Shown here: positions 23,193-35,869 of the stretch, one piece after another
Layout of the letters: each line of letters opens with the position of its first letter
Numbering within the stretch: position 1 is the stretch's first letter
Assembly: GCA_014905825.1 (NCBI GenBank)
Contig: JACGCN010000002.1
Location: 2,852,001 to 2,916,000, forward strand
DNA from: Lyophyllum atratum
Lineage: Eukaryota > Basidiomycota > Agaricomycetes > Agaricales > Lyophyllaceae
Length of the DNA stretch: 64,000 nt
Direction of reading: 5' to 3'
The notes under the pieces: generated by a model
What the model saw: only the letters and a program-made list of their open reading frames with translations
Database searches by the model: none
Told to the model about the DNA's origin: nothing
Translations under genes and position numbers: made by a program

Positions 23193-25298
23193 ATGGTACT
23201 TTTTCCTTGCTGCACAGTTAGAGCGCGTATTGACACCAGTATAGGCCATTTGCAACTTCTTTCTTCGTGGACAATGTAAATTTGGCGATAGTTGCAGAAA
23301 TGAACATCCCCAGGACGGGCAACGGCAGGCAGGGTTTGGAAGTACGTGATATTTGGACGCCTTTAACTATGAATCTCACCTTATCGCACACAGGTCAGTC
23401 ATGGCAGAATCCAAATCGTAACAGTGAGACACCTGCGGACACGAAGCTAGCTTTCACGTCAGTATAATGTCCAATCAGCTGCATCTCGTTTCTCAGAATT
23501 CCTCATCATTCTAGCGTTGATGTAATGCGGCAAGATCTCACTCCCAACAAGGATAAACCGCTATGGCCGTTATCTTCATATGCGCCAGCAAAACACGAGC
23601 CCAATTTGCTATCCGGCCTCGATGAATCCCCCGAAGAGCTGCGAGTCCGCGCGTTTACTGCTAACCAATCGGGGAAAGGGACTGAATACGTGCGTAAAGC
23701 TTACTGTGCCCTGAAATCGCCTTACGATCCCATTTTCTACGCAGGTAGCTTACGAGAATGGGAAGATTTCCGCCGCTGAACAAGCTTTCTCTGTAAGTAT
23801 CACCAATCCTTTCACACCTGAAGAGGTTTTGCTAATTTATAAAAATCTCAACAAGAACGCTCGTGATAACATAAGTCAAGCCTTCGAACAAGCCTCGAAG
23901 CAGAGCATCAACGCACCAGCCACTGTTACAACCAGCAGCGCGTTCGGCGGGACCTCAGCCTTCGGTAACCCCACCTCCACATCAGCATTTGGAAAACCTG
24001 CCATCACCACTACATCCGCATTCGGTAACCCCACCACTACCTCAGCCTTCGGCGCCCCGTCCACCACATCGGCCTTCGGCAGCACAACCACACCTGCATT
24101 TGGGAAATCCGCATTCGGCCAATCCACGTTTGGCCAATCCGCGTTTGGGCAGTCCGCCGCTCCTGCGACCACGTCCGCCTTTGGTCAACCAGCAGCCCCG
24201 GCAGGTACATCTGCATTTGGCCAGCCATCTCAACCCGTCTCGGCGTTTGGTCAACCAGCCGCGGTGTCGGCGTTCGGCCAGCCAGCCCAAGCCGTGTCTG
24301 CATTCGGCCAGCCTCAACAGCCCACATCGGCTTTTGGTCAACCAGCGCAGTCGTCATCTTCGCTGATAAAGCCTGCTACTGGCGCGTTTGGGTCGTTAGG
24401 GTCGACGACGACGACGAGTGCGTTTGGGGGTGGAGCGTTCTCTGCGTTCGCTGGGCAGCCTTCGGCGTTTGGAGCGGGGGCACCTGCTACGACTCAGCCA
24501 GCGGCCACTGGGGGATCGGCGTTCGGGCAGAGTGCGTTTGGTACGTCAGCTGCGCCTACTACATCAGCATTTGGCACTGCTGCACCTGCAACATCACCAT
24601 TTGGCACTGTTGCACCTGCAACATCCGCATTCGGCACCGCCGCACCTGCTACTTCTGCGTTTGGATCTGCACCCGTTGTTACTTCAGCATTCGGCAACCC
24701 CGCCCCCGCTACTTCGGCATTTGGTACTGCCGCCCCCACAACCTCAGCCTTCGGTGCTCCTTCCGCCTTTGGTGCCCTCACCCAACAACCCGTTGCCACC
24801 TCCGCCTTTGGCACGACTGGGTTCGGACCCTCCGCAGGGTCCGCATTCAATAGTGCTCAACCAAGTGCTCCCATCAACCCGTTTACGAACCCCGCCAGCA
24901 CCGTATCCTCCCCCTTCGCTCCCGCAGGCGGGACCTCCGCTTTCCCTTCTACGCTCTCCGCACCAGCCATGCCTATACAGCCCACCCTCTCTGCTCCGCC
25001 ACTCTCGGCTTTCCCTATGGGTTCCCCCTCCACCTCTACTACGGGCTTCCCCTCCACATCGTCGCCCTTCTCCGCTACCACGACCACGACCATCTCCCAG
25101 CCCGTAACAGTCGCCGGTGGACCCCCGGACTTTTCGCAAGTGAAGTCGCTGTATAAGCCGGGGCTGACGCCGTATGACCAGATTTTGCCGGCGGATTATA
25201 TGAAGCGGATACCGGAGGCGGCGTTGGAGGCGTTTCAGGGGCAGAAGTTTGAGTGGGGGAATATTCCGGATTGGGTGCCGCCGATGGAGGTGCGGTGA
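23193..25298 (+). CDS. NUP42: FG-repeat nucleoporin, NUP42/Amo1-like
   Basis: Exons are 23193-23195, 23245-23341, 23394-23457, 23515-23689, 23745-23792 and 23856-25298, giving 609 aa. The first coding exon is just the ATG, spliced directly to a CCCH zinc finger ([22 protein letters not shown]7CX5CX3H) like that of NUPL2/Nup42. A conserved segment ([49 protein letters not shown]) follows, then about 350 residues of SAFG-type FG repeats. The C-terminal [12 protein letters not shown] resembles the Gle1-binding motif. Yeast Nup42 sits on the cytoplasmic face of the pore and helps Gle1/Dbp5 mRNA export. The antisense frames over the repeats are artefacts of composition. Confidence 0.88.
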
Positions 25299-25641
25299 GG
25301 ATTGTATGTCATGGTATGTAATAGTATGGGTAGTATCAATGGAATTTTGTACGAATAGGAAGGGTATGTGATATATCACTTGGGTTTAATTGGAATTTTG
25401 GAATTTGGAATCGCACTTCAGCTTCACTCTTCCCCACCAAAGCTAAAAAATAATGTCTGGCTACAACCCAAAGGGTAACAATTGCAATGCGTGTGTGACG
25501 TCGACACTCTCGACTGAGGAGCGAGCCAGAGTCTCTCATGCTGCTGGGTAACGAGTCACGACTTATTAGAGGCTACATAGATCAACTATGGTATCAAGGC
25601 CCCCTAAAGCTAGGCAACAAAAGAATCTTCTGTAGAGTGAA

Positions 25642-25715
25642 TGGCCAACGTGGGGATCGAACCCAAGACCTTCGCGTTATTAGCACGACGCTCTAACCAG
25701 CTGAGCTAGTCGGCC
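25642..25715 (-). tRNA. tRNA-Ile (anticodon AAT)
   Basis: On the minus strand the gene reads from GGCCGAC to GTTGGCC plus discriminator A. The 7-bp acceptor stem pairs with one G-T. The D-arm/A-box TAGCTCAGCTGG, an anticodon loop with AAT (read as IAU after editing), and T-arm/B-box GGTTCGATCCC are all present. There is no intron and no encoded CCA. A T-run about 20 bp downstream (25619-25622 on the complement) can end RNA polymerase III transcription. Confidence 0.97.
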
Positions 25716-26087
25716 GATGTGCTGATTTGGCCACAATATTCTGCAATGCGCTTTGCAGTTCAGCAAGTGCCAGACGAGAAACCCCAGCAGCTCATTTCGA
25801 GAAACCATCATCGAGTGCGTCTCTACAGTGTACTACTTGTCGTTGAACATTGGTGTATATAAGCCGAAGTCTCGTCGCCAGCTACGATCCGGACAGCTCC
25901 ACCGTACATAAGGATCTTAGTCAGTGAAAGACTCCGCCCAAGGGTAATCAGAATGTTGCCACGCCTTCGACCGATCCTGTGACTCTGGTCTCGCACATTA
26001 CTGATTCACCTCCAGCCTCTGAGGACACTTCCTCAGAAGATTGTCGTTGCTGTCACCCCCAGCCCGCGCGACACTCCTTTATGTACG

Positions 26088-27284
26088 ATGGCCTCCGAGA
26101 AGAGTCCTGCTATTCAGATTCTGCCTGTCGAGATATTGATCTATATATTTCGACTATCCACCAAAGTGCCACGCTCCCTCAGATTGGGAGATCCCAATTA
26201 CTGGCCTTTCCGCAATATTGTGGGCCTTAGGGCGGGCCTCTTCCCTCAGGCCAGAGAAAACATTTGGGCCACCAAGCTCGCGCTGCCTTTAGTTTGCAGG
26301 TCCTGGCGAGAGCTGTCTTTTGGTATCACATACGAAGAGATTCATGCTGGTGGCCATGTGGAAAGTCTACTGAAGGCATTCGAGGAGTCAGAAACCACCT
26401 TCCCTGGGAATGGTTTTGGACGACAAGTACGGCACCTCGTGCTCGACTTTTGGAATTCAACCCCAGTGCCTCTCTCGATCATTTTGCGCTGGTGCCCTAA
26501 TGTTACCTATATCGCAAAAGACGACATTGACACCAGTCCAACTCCTACAGCAGATGTTGACCTCGCTTGCATCAAACGCTTTGACTGGGTGTTGAAGCGC
26601 ATTCCAGGGCAGGGTTTGGAGAATACCAGCCATGGACGGGATTTCTACCGAGATATCGTCGCTAGGGCGTCGAATCTGCAATATCTTCATGTAGCTATAA
26701 GCTATCCGACCTCTCGTCTCTCCCATCTCCCATCTCCTCCCATCACGGCCCACTCTCTGACCACACTGCATGTCCAGCACATAGGAAACGTACTTCGTCA
26801 GGAGCTCGAAATGTGGCAGTTTCCCAACCTGACACACCTCATTACGGACTCCAGTCTCACGTGGAATACATTCTCCCCTCTCTTCGGGCCTCGGCTCGAA
26901 CTCATCGGGTTTCTCAGAGACGAGGCCCTCTACGATGCATCACTCGACGTGCTTGCACAATGTCCTAACATCCGTGAACTCAATTACTACATCGAGTTTG
27001 CGTCGTTTTCTCGCCCTCCGCTCCGCCACGATGAACTCGAATGCATTCGGTTGCATAGTGGCAAGAACCACATGCTTGATGAGGCATTGCATGGGTTGAT
27101 CGTCGAGAGGCAATTTTTCATCTTTGCTGGGGCTTTTTTTCCTTCTCTAAAGCGCATCATTCTTCATGGCGATTGGGATGCTGTCATCCCACCCTATGCA
27201 TTCTTCCCCTTGTGTGGCCAACTGCGCCGACGAAACTGCAGTATAGAGGATGAACACGGAACCCCATTTCCGCCCAAAGTGTAA
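26088..27284 (+). CDS. F-box protein (intronless)
   Basis: A single 398-aa frame. The N-terminus AIQILPVEILIYIFRLS is a good F-box start, followed by KLALPLVCRSWRELSF, the usual F-box end in Agaricomycete proteins of this size. The rest contains leucine-rich-like segments (LTHLITDSSLTWNTF, IRELNYYIEF) with no other named domain. Such proteins link Skp1-Cullin-1 ubiquitin ligases to targets; the target here is unknown. The family is strongly expanded in Agaricomycetes. An alternative upstream in-frame start was not seen. Confidence 0.8.
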   Translation: MASEKSPAIQILPVEILIYIFRLSTKVPRSLRLGDPNYWPFRNIVGLRAGLFPQARENIWATKLALPLVCRSWRELSFGITYEEIHAGGHVESLLKAFEESETTFPGNGFGRQVRHLVLDFWNSTPVPLSIILRWCPNVTYIAKDDIDTSPTPTADVDLACIKRFDWVLKRIPGQGLENTSHGRDFYRDIVARASNLQYLHVAISYPTSRLSHLPSPPITAHSLTTLHVQHIGNVLRQELEMWQFPNLTHLITDSSLTWNTFSPLFGPRLELIGFLRDEALYDASLDVLAQCPNIRELNYYIEFASFSRPPLRHDELECIRLHSGKNHMLDEALHGLIVERQFFIFAGAFFPSLKRIILHGDWDAVIPPYAFFPLCGQLRRRNCSIEDEHGTPFPPKV

Positions 27285-28671
27285 AACTACATTGTGTGGT
27301 GAGCATTACCCATTTTTGTTTCTCTGCACAGTTCCTCGAGATCTCCACCTAAGCTAAGCTGATGTGGTGCAGGTATCATCTGTCTCGATCGTACATACAC
27401 GGTCGGGTTGGTGCCCAGTGTTACATCGATCTCATTCTTCTATCCTTACGCCACCGCGACGATTGACCGAGTGAAAGTCTGGACCAAGTATTGCTGGAAC
27501 TCTTTTGAGGAGCCCCACAAGATATGTTCACTACTCTATCTCATTCGTAGGATCCTCGCAGAAAATGAATTTCGTAAATAAATGTGGATGGTACACTCCA
27601 CTGTGATCTTAGTCTAAGAGGATCTGGTGGAATATTTGCGAGTGAAAAGTGAGTGTATCCGAAATTTATGTAATGGGGCCACAGGAGGTGGATGCTGGTG
27701 GATGGGGTGGTCATAAATAGTTGCGAGGCTTTGCCTATGTGCAAAAAGAGTTGACGAGAGCGAGTTGCATGATGTCTGGAATGTGGTAATCGGATTCCAA
27801 GCTGCTCGGCTTCGTCCAGTGAAATACGAACATTGGCGGCATATACAGGCATTGACTACATACCTGGCACTATACAACCAGGTGATCAAGGCCTGCAAGA
27901 CCGTGGATCTCTATCTGCGAGCGCGACCAAAGCAGTCGTATCAGGGAAAACCAACCCGTGTCTAAACATGTGGCCAATAGGTAGCGAGGAGGCGGTCTCC
28001 CTAAGTTTTCAAGCACTTTTAGAATAGAGTTAGGTCATGCGATTCGGCCAAGGGTGCATGGCCGGGAAGGGGCTCCAGGGATGATTCATCTCGAGCGTCG
28101 GAGTGAAGGGTCAGAGGTACCTTGAACGCGTGGAGGCAGCCGTGAGACAAGAAAGACAAATAGACCTTCCGATATGGTTGTTGCGCGTAGGCTGTTCGCA
28201 TCTGTGTCCTGCGGGCAGATGGGGGAATATGGATATCATGTCGGAAAACCCCTTGAAGTTCCGCCGCAGATCAAGAAGAGCAATTGCAATCTGGTGGCGT
28301 ATCTTTTTTCAGGCAGATTACGAAGAAGCCATCAACCGTAGAGACAAGACGGAGAAGGAGAAGGACAGCCGTACTTAATGATATTTCGTTGCTCCTCCAG
28401 GCAACTTTGAACCAGAGTATAAGTAAATTCTGCGAGAGAGGCTATCGTCGTCAGAAACCCTTAAGATTACTCCCGACCACCTACTTTAACTCCAGCAGAT
28501 AGACCAAAGTAGAGCTAAGAACAGGATAGCGTCTTCCAACGAAACCAAGACTTCTTGAAGATTAGAGTCGAAATATAGAGGTGTCCCAAGTTATTTTAAA
28601 ACACAGCGTGAGAACCGTTTTTGGAAAACCTGGTCAAACAAGTCTCCTCACCGACTGTCACGACCAGCTCA
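27285..28671. other. intergenic, no supported gene
   Basis: Short overlapping frames occur on both strands at 27541-28500, but none has a recognisable motif or a consistent exon chain. I see nothing further. Confidence 0.4.
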
Positions 28672-29346
28672 ATGTCGCAAGCTGTAGGCAATGTATGTCT
28701 CCTTCCCTTCATTTCTTGCCATTAGACTGAAAAAATAGACCGCCCTTGCATACGCGCGGGTCTGGCACCATGTTGATGCCAGCGACCGTGTTCTCGGAAA
28801 ACTTGCAGAGCGCATTGCTCTTGTACTAATGGGAAAGCATAAACCTATCTATGACCCTGGTGGTACGTCCTCAGCGGCTCCATCTCACGATTCTAAGTCT
28901 CATGTTGGTATACAGTGGACTGTGGTGACTATGTCATCGTGACAAACTCGCGAAACGTCAAAGTTACTGGCAGGAAGGATGAGCAACTGCTGTACCGAAA
29001 ACACTCCATGTTTCCGGGTGGGTTGAAGGAGACGCCATACAGGACTATGATGGAACGCAAGCCAGACGAGGTGCGTCCCTCTCTCTTACCGTCGCGCTCT
29101 TTAACTGACATCGCGTCGCAGATCATCCGCCATGCTGTATCTGGTATGTTGCCCAAGAACAAACTCCGGGACCGGCGTCTGGCAAGACTTCGTATTTTCC
29201 CTCAATACCACATGGGTGTGCAGGGCGCGAATGTCCTCAAAAGCTGGCATGACGGGACGCTGCCGCCGGACTACGACCCCACAAAACCCACCACCACGAT
29301 GACTCTGCAACAAAACTGGAGGACTGGTGCTCCCAAACAGTCATGA
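28672..29346 (+). CDS. MRPL23: mitochondrial large-subunit ribosomal protein uL13m
   Basis: Exons are 28672-28692, 28739-28862, 28916-29070 and 29122-29346 (introns 46, 53 and 51 nt), giving 174 aa. L13 signature segments are [59 protein letters not shown], and [20 protein letters not shown]. Length and the absence of a cytosolic-type extension fit the mitochondrial/bacterial-type L13. It converges with the gene at 29471-30727 with about 125 bp between the stops. Confidence 0.93.
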
Positions 29347-29470
29347 TATCATAGAGCGTAGTTCTATCTCAATACTAATCTAATTTCGCTTCGACCTGGT
29401 TGCAAGATGGTCTCTGTATAGACAAGTAAGTAACAGGGCAGTCCTAATCGTAGGCATGTCCTCCGTGTCG

Positions 29471-30727
29471 CTACAACTCCGTCAGACTCTCCTCACCGTC
29501 ATCGTGTTCATCTTCGTTGCCCTCAACTTCATCTTCCTCAGCTTCATCTTCCTCAGCCCCTTCCTCAGACTTGTCCTCACCTTCATGATAACCTTCATCC
29601 TCGCCTTCACCATCATGTTCCTCCTCATCACCTTCCTCATTCTCAAAAGCCTCTTTCCCTCCTGTTGGGCTAGTTTCAATCTCTCCATGGACGTCTGCCT
29701 CGACTTCTGGAGGGTGAATTAGTGGACAGTTTCCTTACGCGACAAGCTATGGCTACCTTGTGCATCGTGTCCCTCGATGTTCCCAAAGTCCTCCTCGTCC
29801 TCCGCCTCCGGCGTATCTTCCTTTACGTTGGCATAAGCCTGTTGTATCATATCCTCCCATCCGTCTGGTATTCGAACTTCAAGCATGCGAGCAACATACT
29901 CTTGCATCAACATACCTATTGTTTCATCCAAATTGTTGGTTATCAAGCGGTAAGAACGATAATCTGACGACAGACCTATGGCCACTAGCGCCGATCCGTC
30001 CAAAACTTTGTACATGTCCTTCGGGTGTGTCCTTTTGCCTGCACCCTTTACCCTACCTCCTCGCCGTACTGGCTTCATCGAATCCTCTTCCTTTTCATAG
30101 CCCTCCGAAGTTTCGCGAGCTGTTTCCACTTTCTCCTGCTGTTCTAATCTCAAAAGTCTCCTCTGTTTCCTCATTTGTCGATATTCTTTCGTGAGATTAA
30201 TCAGTTGGCCACGTTCATGATAATATGTGCTCGCGAAATAGTGTATGGATTTGAGAAGGTCCTAAATTAAGACATGGATAAATTGGAGGGACAAATACCG
30301 CAGAGGGGCAAAGGGTATTCACAGAAGAAGGAAGTGGGTACTCCGAGGATGAGCTTGAAGACGTTGAGGGCGCTAGAAAATCTAAATCGTGCAGGAACTT
30401 TTGCCGCTTCGCCGGCCGAGGGTTATGTCTTCGTCCTGGAATCCTCTCTTTTGCTTTACCCTTTCCTTTGCGCCTCGAAAGCTCCTGTCCGTCTTCTCCA
30501 GGATCGACCTCCTCGCCATCCGCCTCCTCCCGTACCTTCCTGTACCTCCCAATAGTCCCAAACCCAGCCGCATCGCGCGCAAACCAGTTACCCCTTGGAT
30601 CCTGCACAGCAGACGCAGCATACCGGGGTCTTAGATTCTTTGACGTGTTCTGTTGGACGCGGGAGCCATCAGGGTGGAGGCGCAGACTTGAGAAATCGTA
30701 GACACTACTGAGACGAGGCCCGGACAT
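29471..30727 (-). CDS. acidic-tailed nuclear protein, possible Rrn9-domain factor
   Basis: Exons are complement(30299-30727, 29757-30261, 29471-29706), giving 389 aa. The first intron is very short (37 nt). A Lys/Arg-rich central part (SRRKGKGKAKERIPGRRH) could serve as a nuclear signal. The segment LLKSIHYFASTYYHERGQL followed by KEYRQMRKQRRLLRLEQ, and later YKVLDGSALVAIG and MLMQEYVARML, resembles proteins annotated with the Rrn9 domain, an RNA polymerase I initiation factor. I am not certain of this from memory. The last ~75 residues are almost entirely Glu/Asp with Gly and His. It starts about 1.2 kb from the TTC27-like gene, divergently. Confidence 0.6.
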
Positions 30728-31950
30728 GTGGGATCCCAGAAAATAAATGAAGTAACACTAACTCATTTCCATTTCCGGCGGAAGCGCCTATTTAGTATTT
30801 GTGGGTGTTTTCTTCCCAACACCCACGTGGGCATAACGTGGACTGATCTTCCGCTCATTGTCCCTTCCGTTTGCCGAGTACCTGAACTCGATCTGGGCTT
30901 GACACTGACAGAAGAAGGCGCCTCTGGCCCACCAGACTCAATTGGTCCGTGTTCAGCGTTTATTGCCATGTGCAAGCTTCTTCGATGTGCAGGACTCAAT
31001 GGGCAGAGAAGGATCATCACGAGGACACCGGGGCCGACACCCACAAGCCTCCCACCTTGAAGATAATTGATGCATGCCAAGTTATTTGGAGAACTGAGGC
31101 GTACACGTAGTTCCGATAAGCTTACAGCATACTAGGCCTTGAGAGCGGATTACGACGCACTCCGATATGTTTGGGGCGACAAAAAGGTGTTCAGGGGCGT
31201 GGAGAGATGTTCTTTACATACATAGTGTGAGATCGGGTGGTCTTGTGTGCTCCTACCAAGTGGGCCAGAGGTACATACATCGGGTCCCTCGCCAACAGAT
31301 CTATGTGACCATACTGCTAGCAGTGACCAGCGAAGCTCTGGTATTTGGAAGTGATCGTGTAAGAAAACGGAAGTTATTCCCGCCTTGTACATAATTCTTT
31401 ATCTCTGATTAGAGTACTTACATACTGGTTTCCGCTCCGCCGCATTCGATGTCCTTACGGTACCTGGTAACAAGGGCCGCATAATTAAACGATGTCTCTC
31501 AAGGCACTTTGTGTCTTCCGGTCTCCAGTCTACATAGGTCCATAGCCTCCAGCAGGTAATCAAATAACTGCGCAATCCTTCATATCCTGGTGCGTAGGCT
31601 CGCGCGGGACCTTGAAAAGGGCGGTAACTGTGAGTGTGTCTCATTCATGCTCCTTTGATATCGGATAGAAGAAGTCCGAGTCGGAGAAAGATGATCCAGA
31701 TAATTTAGATTCCATTCAATGCGCTTCGATGCTCCAGAAAATATTGGTCTGATATCAGAACCTCGACGAGATTCTGGATTTTGTGCTCTAGCTGGCTTGT
31801 GGCGAACGTGGTCCGAGTCAGGCTTGCCGATGTGAAATGATCCTGCCTTTTCTGGAAGAGAGATAGATTAGATTATCAATGGATTGTCATGTGATGACGA
31901 AAAATCCTGTGCGCTGTGCAGCGCCGACGATTACTGTTCCACGCAATCCA
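30728..31950. other. intergenic, no supported gene
   Basis: Contains only short open frames (30728-31060 +, 30763-31080 -, 31399-31644 -) without recognisable features. It probably holds the divergent promoters of the flanking genes. Confidence 0.4.
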
Positions 31951-34758
31951 ATGAGTTTGGAGATCTCGCCCGTCGAAAGGGCTCTGCTGAGAGGTAAATG
32001 GACTGCAGAGACACAAGATAACCCCAGCCCTGTTGCAGATCTCGCCCGAGCCGTCGTCGAGGGAAGATTTCGTGATGCCCTAACATCCCCTGGTGCCCGA
32101 GAGCTATTTCACACTAAATCATCTACATTTGATCACCCTTTCGATCAGGTCTTTGACCTGGATACACCTTCCTCCATTCAACCAGATGATGCCGAACTAT
32201 TTCGATTGACTTTGGCCGTCGCCTGCTTACACGCTTTCGTGCAGGTCAATTGGACAGGTCCCGATCTCGACGTGCAACCGCTCGAAGTCATTTCGTTTGC
32301 ATCCAGCGAGTCTCAAGCCATCTTGACCGAAGATCTTCTCAACCGAAAGGCCATCTCCGAGCTCGCGCAAGGCGGCGAGCCCGCGTACCATCTTACGAGA
32401 GCTGCAGCCTTCCTGAGGCTCGCACAGATCTTGTTGGCCCTTCCATATGAGCGCTGTCATTCGGCTTTATGGTGGAGACTGCGTGCCGCTTTCATTCACC
32501 AGCAGGTGCTCGACGAGCCTGTACCTCAGCCCCACACATTATCGGCGTCCCTGGAACCCTTAAAAGCCACCTGTTCATCCGAACCCGACCTTGTGGGACG
32601 ATTAGTACTGGAGCAGGGACTGCTTGAGCATCAATATTCCCATGACAGATCGGCGGCGGAGCTCTTCGTGCAGGCGGCCCAGGCTACGAGGTTGGAATAC
32701 GAGTTGACAGGCGCGCTTGGGAAAAGAACGAAGTTTCAGCAATTTGATCTTAGCCAACTCGTGTTGTTAGCGGAGAGCCATCTCGCGGATGACACTGCCG
32801 CGTCGAATGGAGATTCATCATCTAATACTACGGCAATAGAAGCTAAGGCGGCTGGGGAAACAGGAACCCAGCCCAGCCTCCCGGAAACTCTCCTCCTCAA
32901 TGATGACACGCTGTTGGAGCAGACAGAGTTCACGTCCTCGAGCCCTTCTGCGCCCGGTTCAAGCATGAAGCACATCGATCCTTCATCCCAGCCACCCCTT
33001 CATCCTCTCGACCAATGCATTCTTCTCTCCATGTGTCTCAACGTAAAAAATACCTCCCCATCACATGGCCTCACAAACGAACAGATGGCTCCGTACATCG
33101 CGCGAGTAATCTCCCACCCTAGAAATTGGTCAGTTCATACAATGGCCCTTTTACTTCGGTCAAGGCTCGAATCGGCACGCACGCGCACGGTGGAAAGGTC
33201 CACGCTCCAGCTACAGGCCCTGATCGACCAGATGCCTACCGCGGACTCGACCTTACAGGAAAGGCTCCTGTATTTCCACTCTATTCCCATGCCAAGCAAG
33301 TGGGAGTTGGAGCGGGAACTGGCGATGCGGTTCTTGAGTTTAGGTGTCGTGCGATCGGCCATGGAGATCTTTGAGCGCCTTGAGATGTGGGAAGAGGTGG
33401 TGAAGTGTTGGGGTGCGCTCGAGCGGCCGGATAAGGCCATTGCGATTGTGCGGGATCTGTTGGAGGGACGGAAGGCCGAGGCTGAGGAGGTACTTTCGAG
33501 GGGAAAAGTTACGTCAGACCAGCGCAGGCAAATCCATGATACCACGAGGGAGGCTAAGCTATGGTGCTTACTCGGCGACCTCGAGCCTGAGAACGCAATT
33601 GAGCACTACGAGCGGGCGTGGAAGATCTCGAAGGGGACGTCTGGGCGGGCGATGCGCTCGCTCGGGGGGTATTATTTCGCTCGAGCAACATACCCAGAGG
33701 CCATCACTTGCCTAAAACGGGCAGTTGCTATCAACCCACTGCTCTCGCGATCCTGGTTCATCCTCGGGTGTGCATGCATGCGCACGGAAGACTGGGAGGA
33801 GGCCAAGAACGCGTTCAGCCGTTGCGTCGCGATCGATGAGGAAGACGGCGAGAGTTGGAACAATCTCGCGAGCATGTATCTCCGGATGGGAACGGCCGCA
33901 CAAAAAGAGTCTGGGGAGGATGATGACCAGGTCAGCGCATGGCCCGGAATCCCCATCCATGTGCTCTTCCGCTAATTATATGCACCCGCACTCCTCTAGG
34001 TCGGCAAAAGCACAGAAGAAGCGTCATCTGGTGGCGACGTCGCGAAGTCGATTCCTTTCGCGAACAAAATGCTCGCCTTCCGGGCGCTTAAACAGGGCCT
34101 TAAGTTCAGTTACGAGAACTGGCGCATGTGGTCCAACTACATGGTCGTCGCGATGGATGTCGGTGAGCTGGCGGAGTCGTGCCGTGCTCTGAGTCGTGTC
34201 ATAGATGAGACGAGCGGAAAGCTGGGTGCCGACTCCGTAGACCTGGACGTCCTCGAGCGCCTCGTCAACGCGGTCACACGGGCTCCATCGAAGCTGGAGG
34301 ACGCCACTGCTGAGGATGGCACCCCTGGCACCACGGCAATGAACCCGAACGAGGGCCACGGTTTGGTGCGGAACGTCAGCACTTTGTTCGAGCGAACGAT
34401 CTTGCCCCGCGTATCGTCGCCCCGTATATTTCGTGCTTACGCAAAGCTACTGACCTGGCAAGGGAAGTGGGCGGAAGCATTGGAGGCGAGCCTGGATGGC
34501 TACCGCTGTGGGATAGCCGGGACGATGGAGAGGGGTGAGACGGATGTCGAACGGTGGCGTGAGGCGGTGGGTGAGGTTGAGGAGATCGTGGATGTGTTGC
34601 GTAATTTTGGGCCCCGTGTGGAATTTTCACGCTGGAGGTTGAAGGCGCGGAGTATCGTGCGAAGCTTCGTCGGGCGCACGAAAGATTTTGAAGACGAGCC
34701 CGAGTGGGCAAGGCTGGCCGAGCTTCAGGAGGACTTGTCGCAAAAGGAGGAAGAGTAG
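31951..34758 (+). CDS. EMW1: TPR protein, TTC27/Emw1 family
   Basis: Two exons, 31951-33930 and 34000-34758, give 912 aa; an in-frame ATG at 31879 would give 936. The long N-terminal helical part is typical of TTC27 (ALWWRLRAAFIHQQVLDEPV, LVLEQGLLEHQYSHDRSAAE). The C-terminal half has TPR units: WCLLGDLEPENAIEHYERAW, ARATYPEAITCLKRAVAINP, SRSWFILGCACMRTEDWEEA, GESWNNLASMYLRMG, and FSYENWRMWSNYMVVAMDVG. Yeast Emw1 is essential and linked to cell-wall integrity; the human homologue is TTC27. The biochemical role is not settled. The 69-nt intron lies inside the TPR array. Confidence 0.87.
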
Positions 34759-35096
34759 GGATAGTGCGAGGAAGGCGTGGGCGATGCCACGGCGTTACAC
34801 CTCGGTTCATTAGGTTTCTCTTCGAAGGTGATTAGGTTTGACGGGGAGGCGTATCATCAGAGATTTGTGTGAAAATGAATAGATACTCTAGATCGGCAGA
34901 GATTCGATGTAGTAAGGGAAGTGCTACACGTGGAGTGGTGTTCCGAATGGAAGACTGTGTGGGGGCGATTGGCTCGTAATGGTATGTGGAGAAAATAGGT
35001 GCATACAGGTATTATGAAAAGTCGTGGTGATCGTATAGTCATGATGATGATGCTGGGGCCTCAGCCAGGCGACGAGAAATCAGATTACTGGCAGTG
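34759..35096. other. convergent 3' intergenic spacer
   Basis: A 338-bp gap between convergent stop codons (TTC27-like and DUF6593). No feature recognised. Confidence 0.4.
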
Positions 35097-35869
35097 CTAC
35101 CACCCAAGCTGCTGGGACATCCTGTTCAGCGCCAGGGTCGTGACAATTTCAGTGACGATAGGGAGGCCCGATGTCTTGATGGTTAGTCGTGCATGAAACT
35201 CGTCTTCAGGATGGCTGAGCTCCCACACGGCCAGACTTGTGCGACCATCGTACAACTGAGCGCCCAGGCGTTCATTCACTCAGTTATGGTTTCCAGAAGC
35301 ACGGTACCAGGCACCCACCTCCATTCTCGTCGGAGAAACCCTCCACTTGTAATCTTTGCCACTCTGCGATGTAAAATAGCGCGATCTTCGGAGGGTAAAA
35401 GTCAGACGCGTTCTGTTGAAGACAAGAGGGAAAGAGGGTGGAGGTAAACGCCCTGCACGCACGTGCTGCCATTCCGCTCCTGCCGTAGGAAATGAGGCAT
35501 AGGTAGGTGGTTGCGGTTGTTCCCATAGATGATGTAACCAGGCGCGTACTCGGGCCCAAAGTAGAAGTACGAATTCACGGGCCCCATGATGCTCGGGTGC
35601 TGCTGCGACCAGTCCGCCTCGCGGGTGACCTTGATAACTGCGTTCGGGGTATATGCAGCCTAAGTAGCACAGCAGGGAATCAGTACCAATTAGGCCTGCG
35701 GGCGGCGGAACATACCGCTGTCCTGTATGACAGGTGGGACTCAGATCGACAGCTACAAATTTAACAAGAACAAGACGCACACTGTGAACGCAGCCCGTCC
35801 CTCCAAGTCCTCGAACACGTTATTGAATGGGTCGTCGCCAAATTGGAGGAGTGCATAGGAGCCAGACAT
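35097..35869 (-). CDS. DUF6593-domain protein
   Basis: Exons are complement(35783-35869, 35716-35739, 35463-35659, 35319-35412, 35097-35255), giving 186 aa. The second exon is 24 nt, and the first intron (43 nt) is the least certain. The domain is recognisable by [54 protein letters not shown], and [20 protein letters not shown] near the C-terminus. This compact beta-rich family is found mainly in Agaricomycetes, often in many copies, and has no known function. No signal peptide is seen. It starts about 530 bp from the EMC6 stop in the same orientation. Confidence 0.8.

Noticed and set aside
23876..25379. Long open frames antisense to the NUP42 FG repeats
   Set aside because: They follow from the biased codon composition of the SAFG repeats on the other strand and contain only the mirror of that repeat.
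30728..31080. Overlapping 105-110 aa frames on both strands
   Set aside because: No domain, no codon-usage signal that I can see, and no intron structure; likely chance frames in the promoter region.
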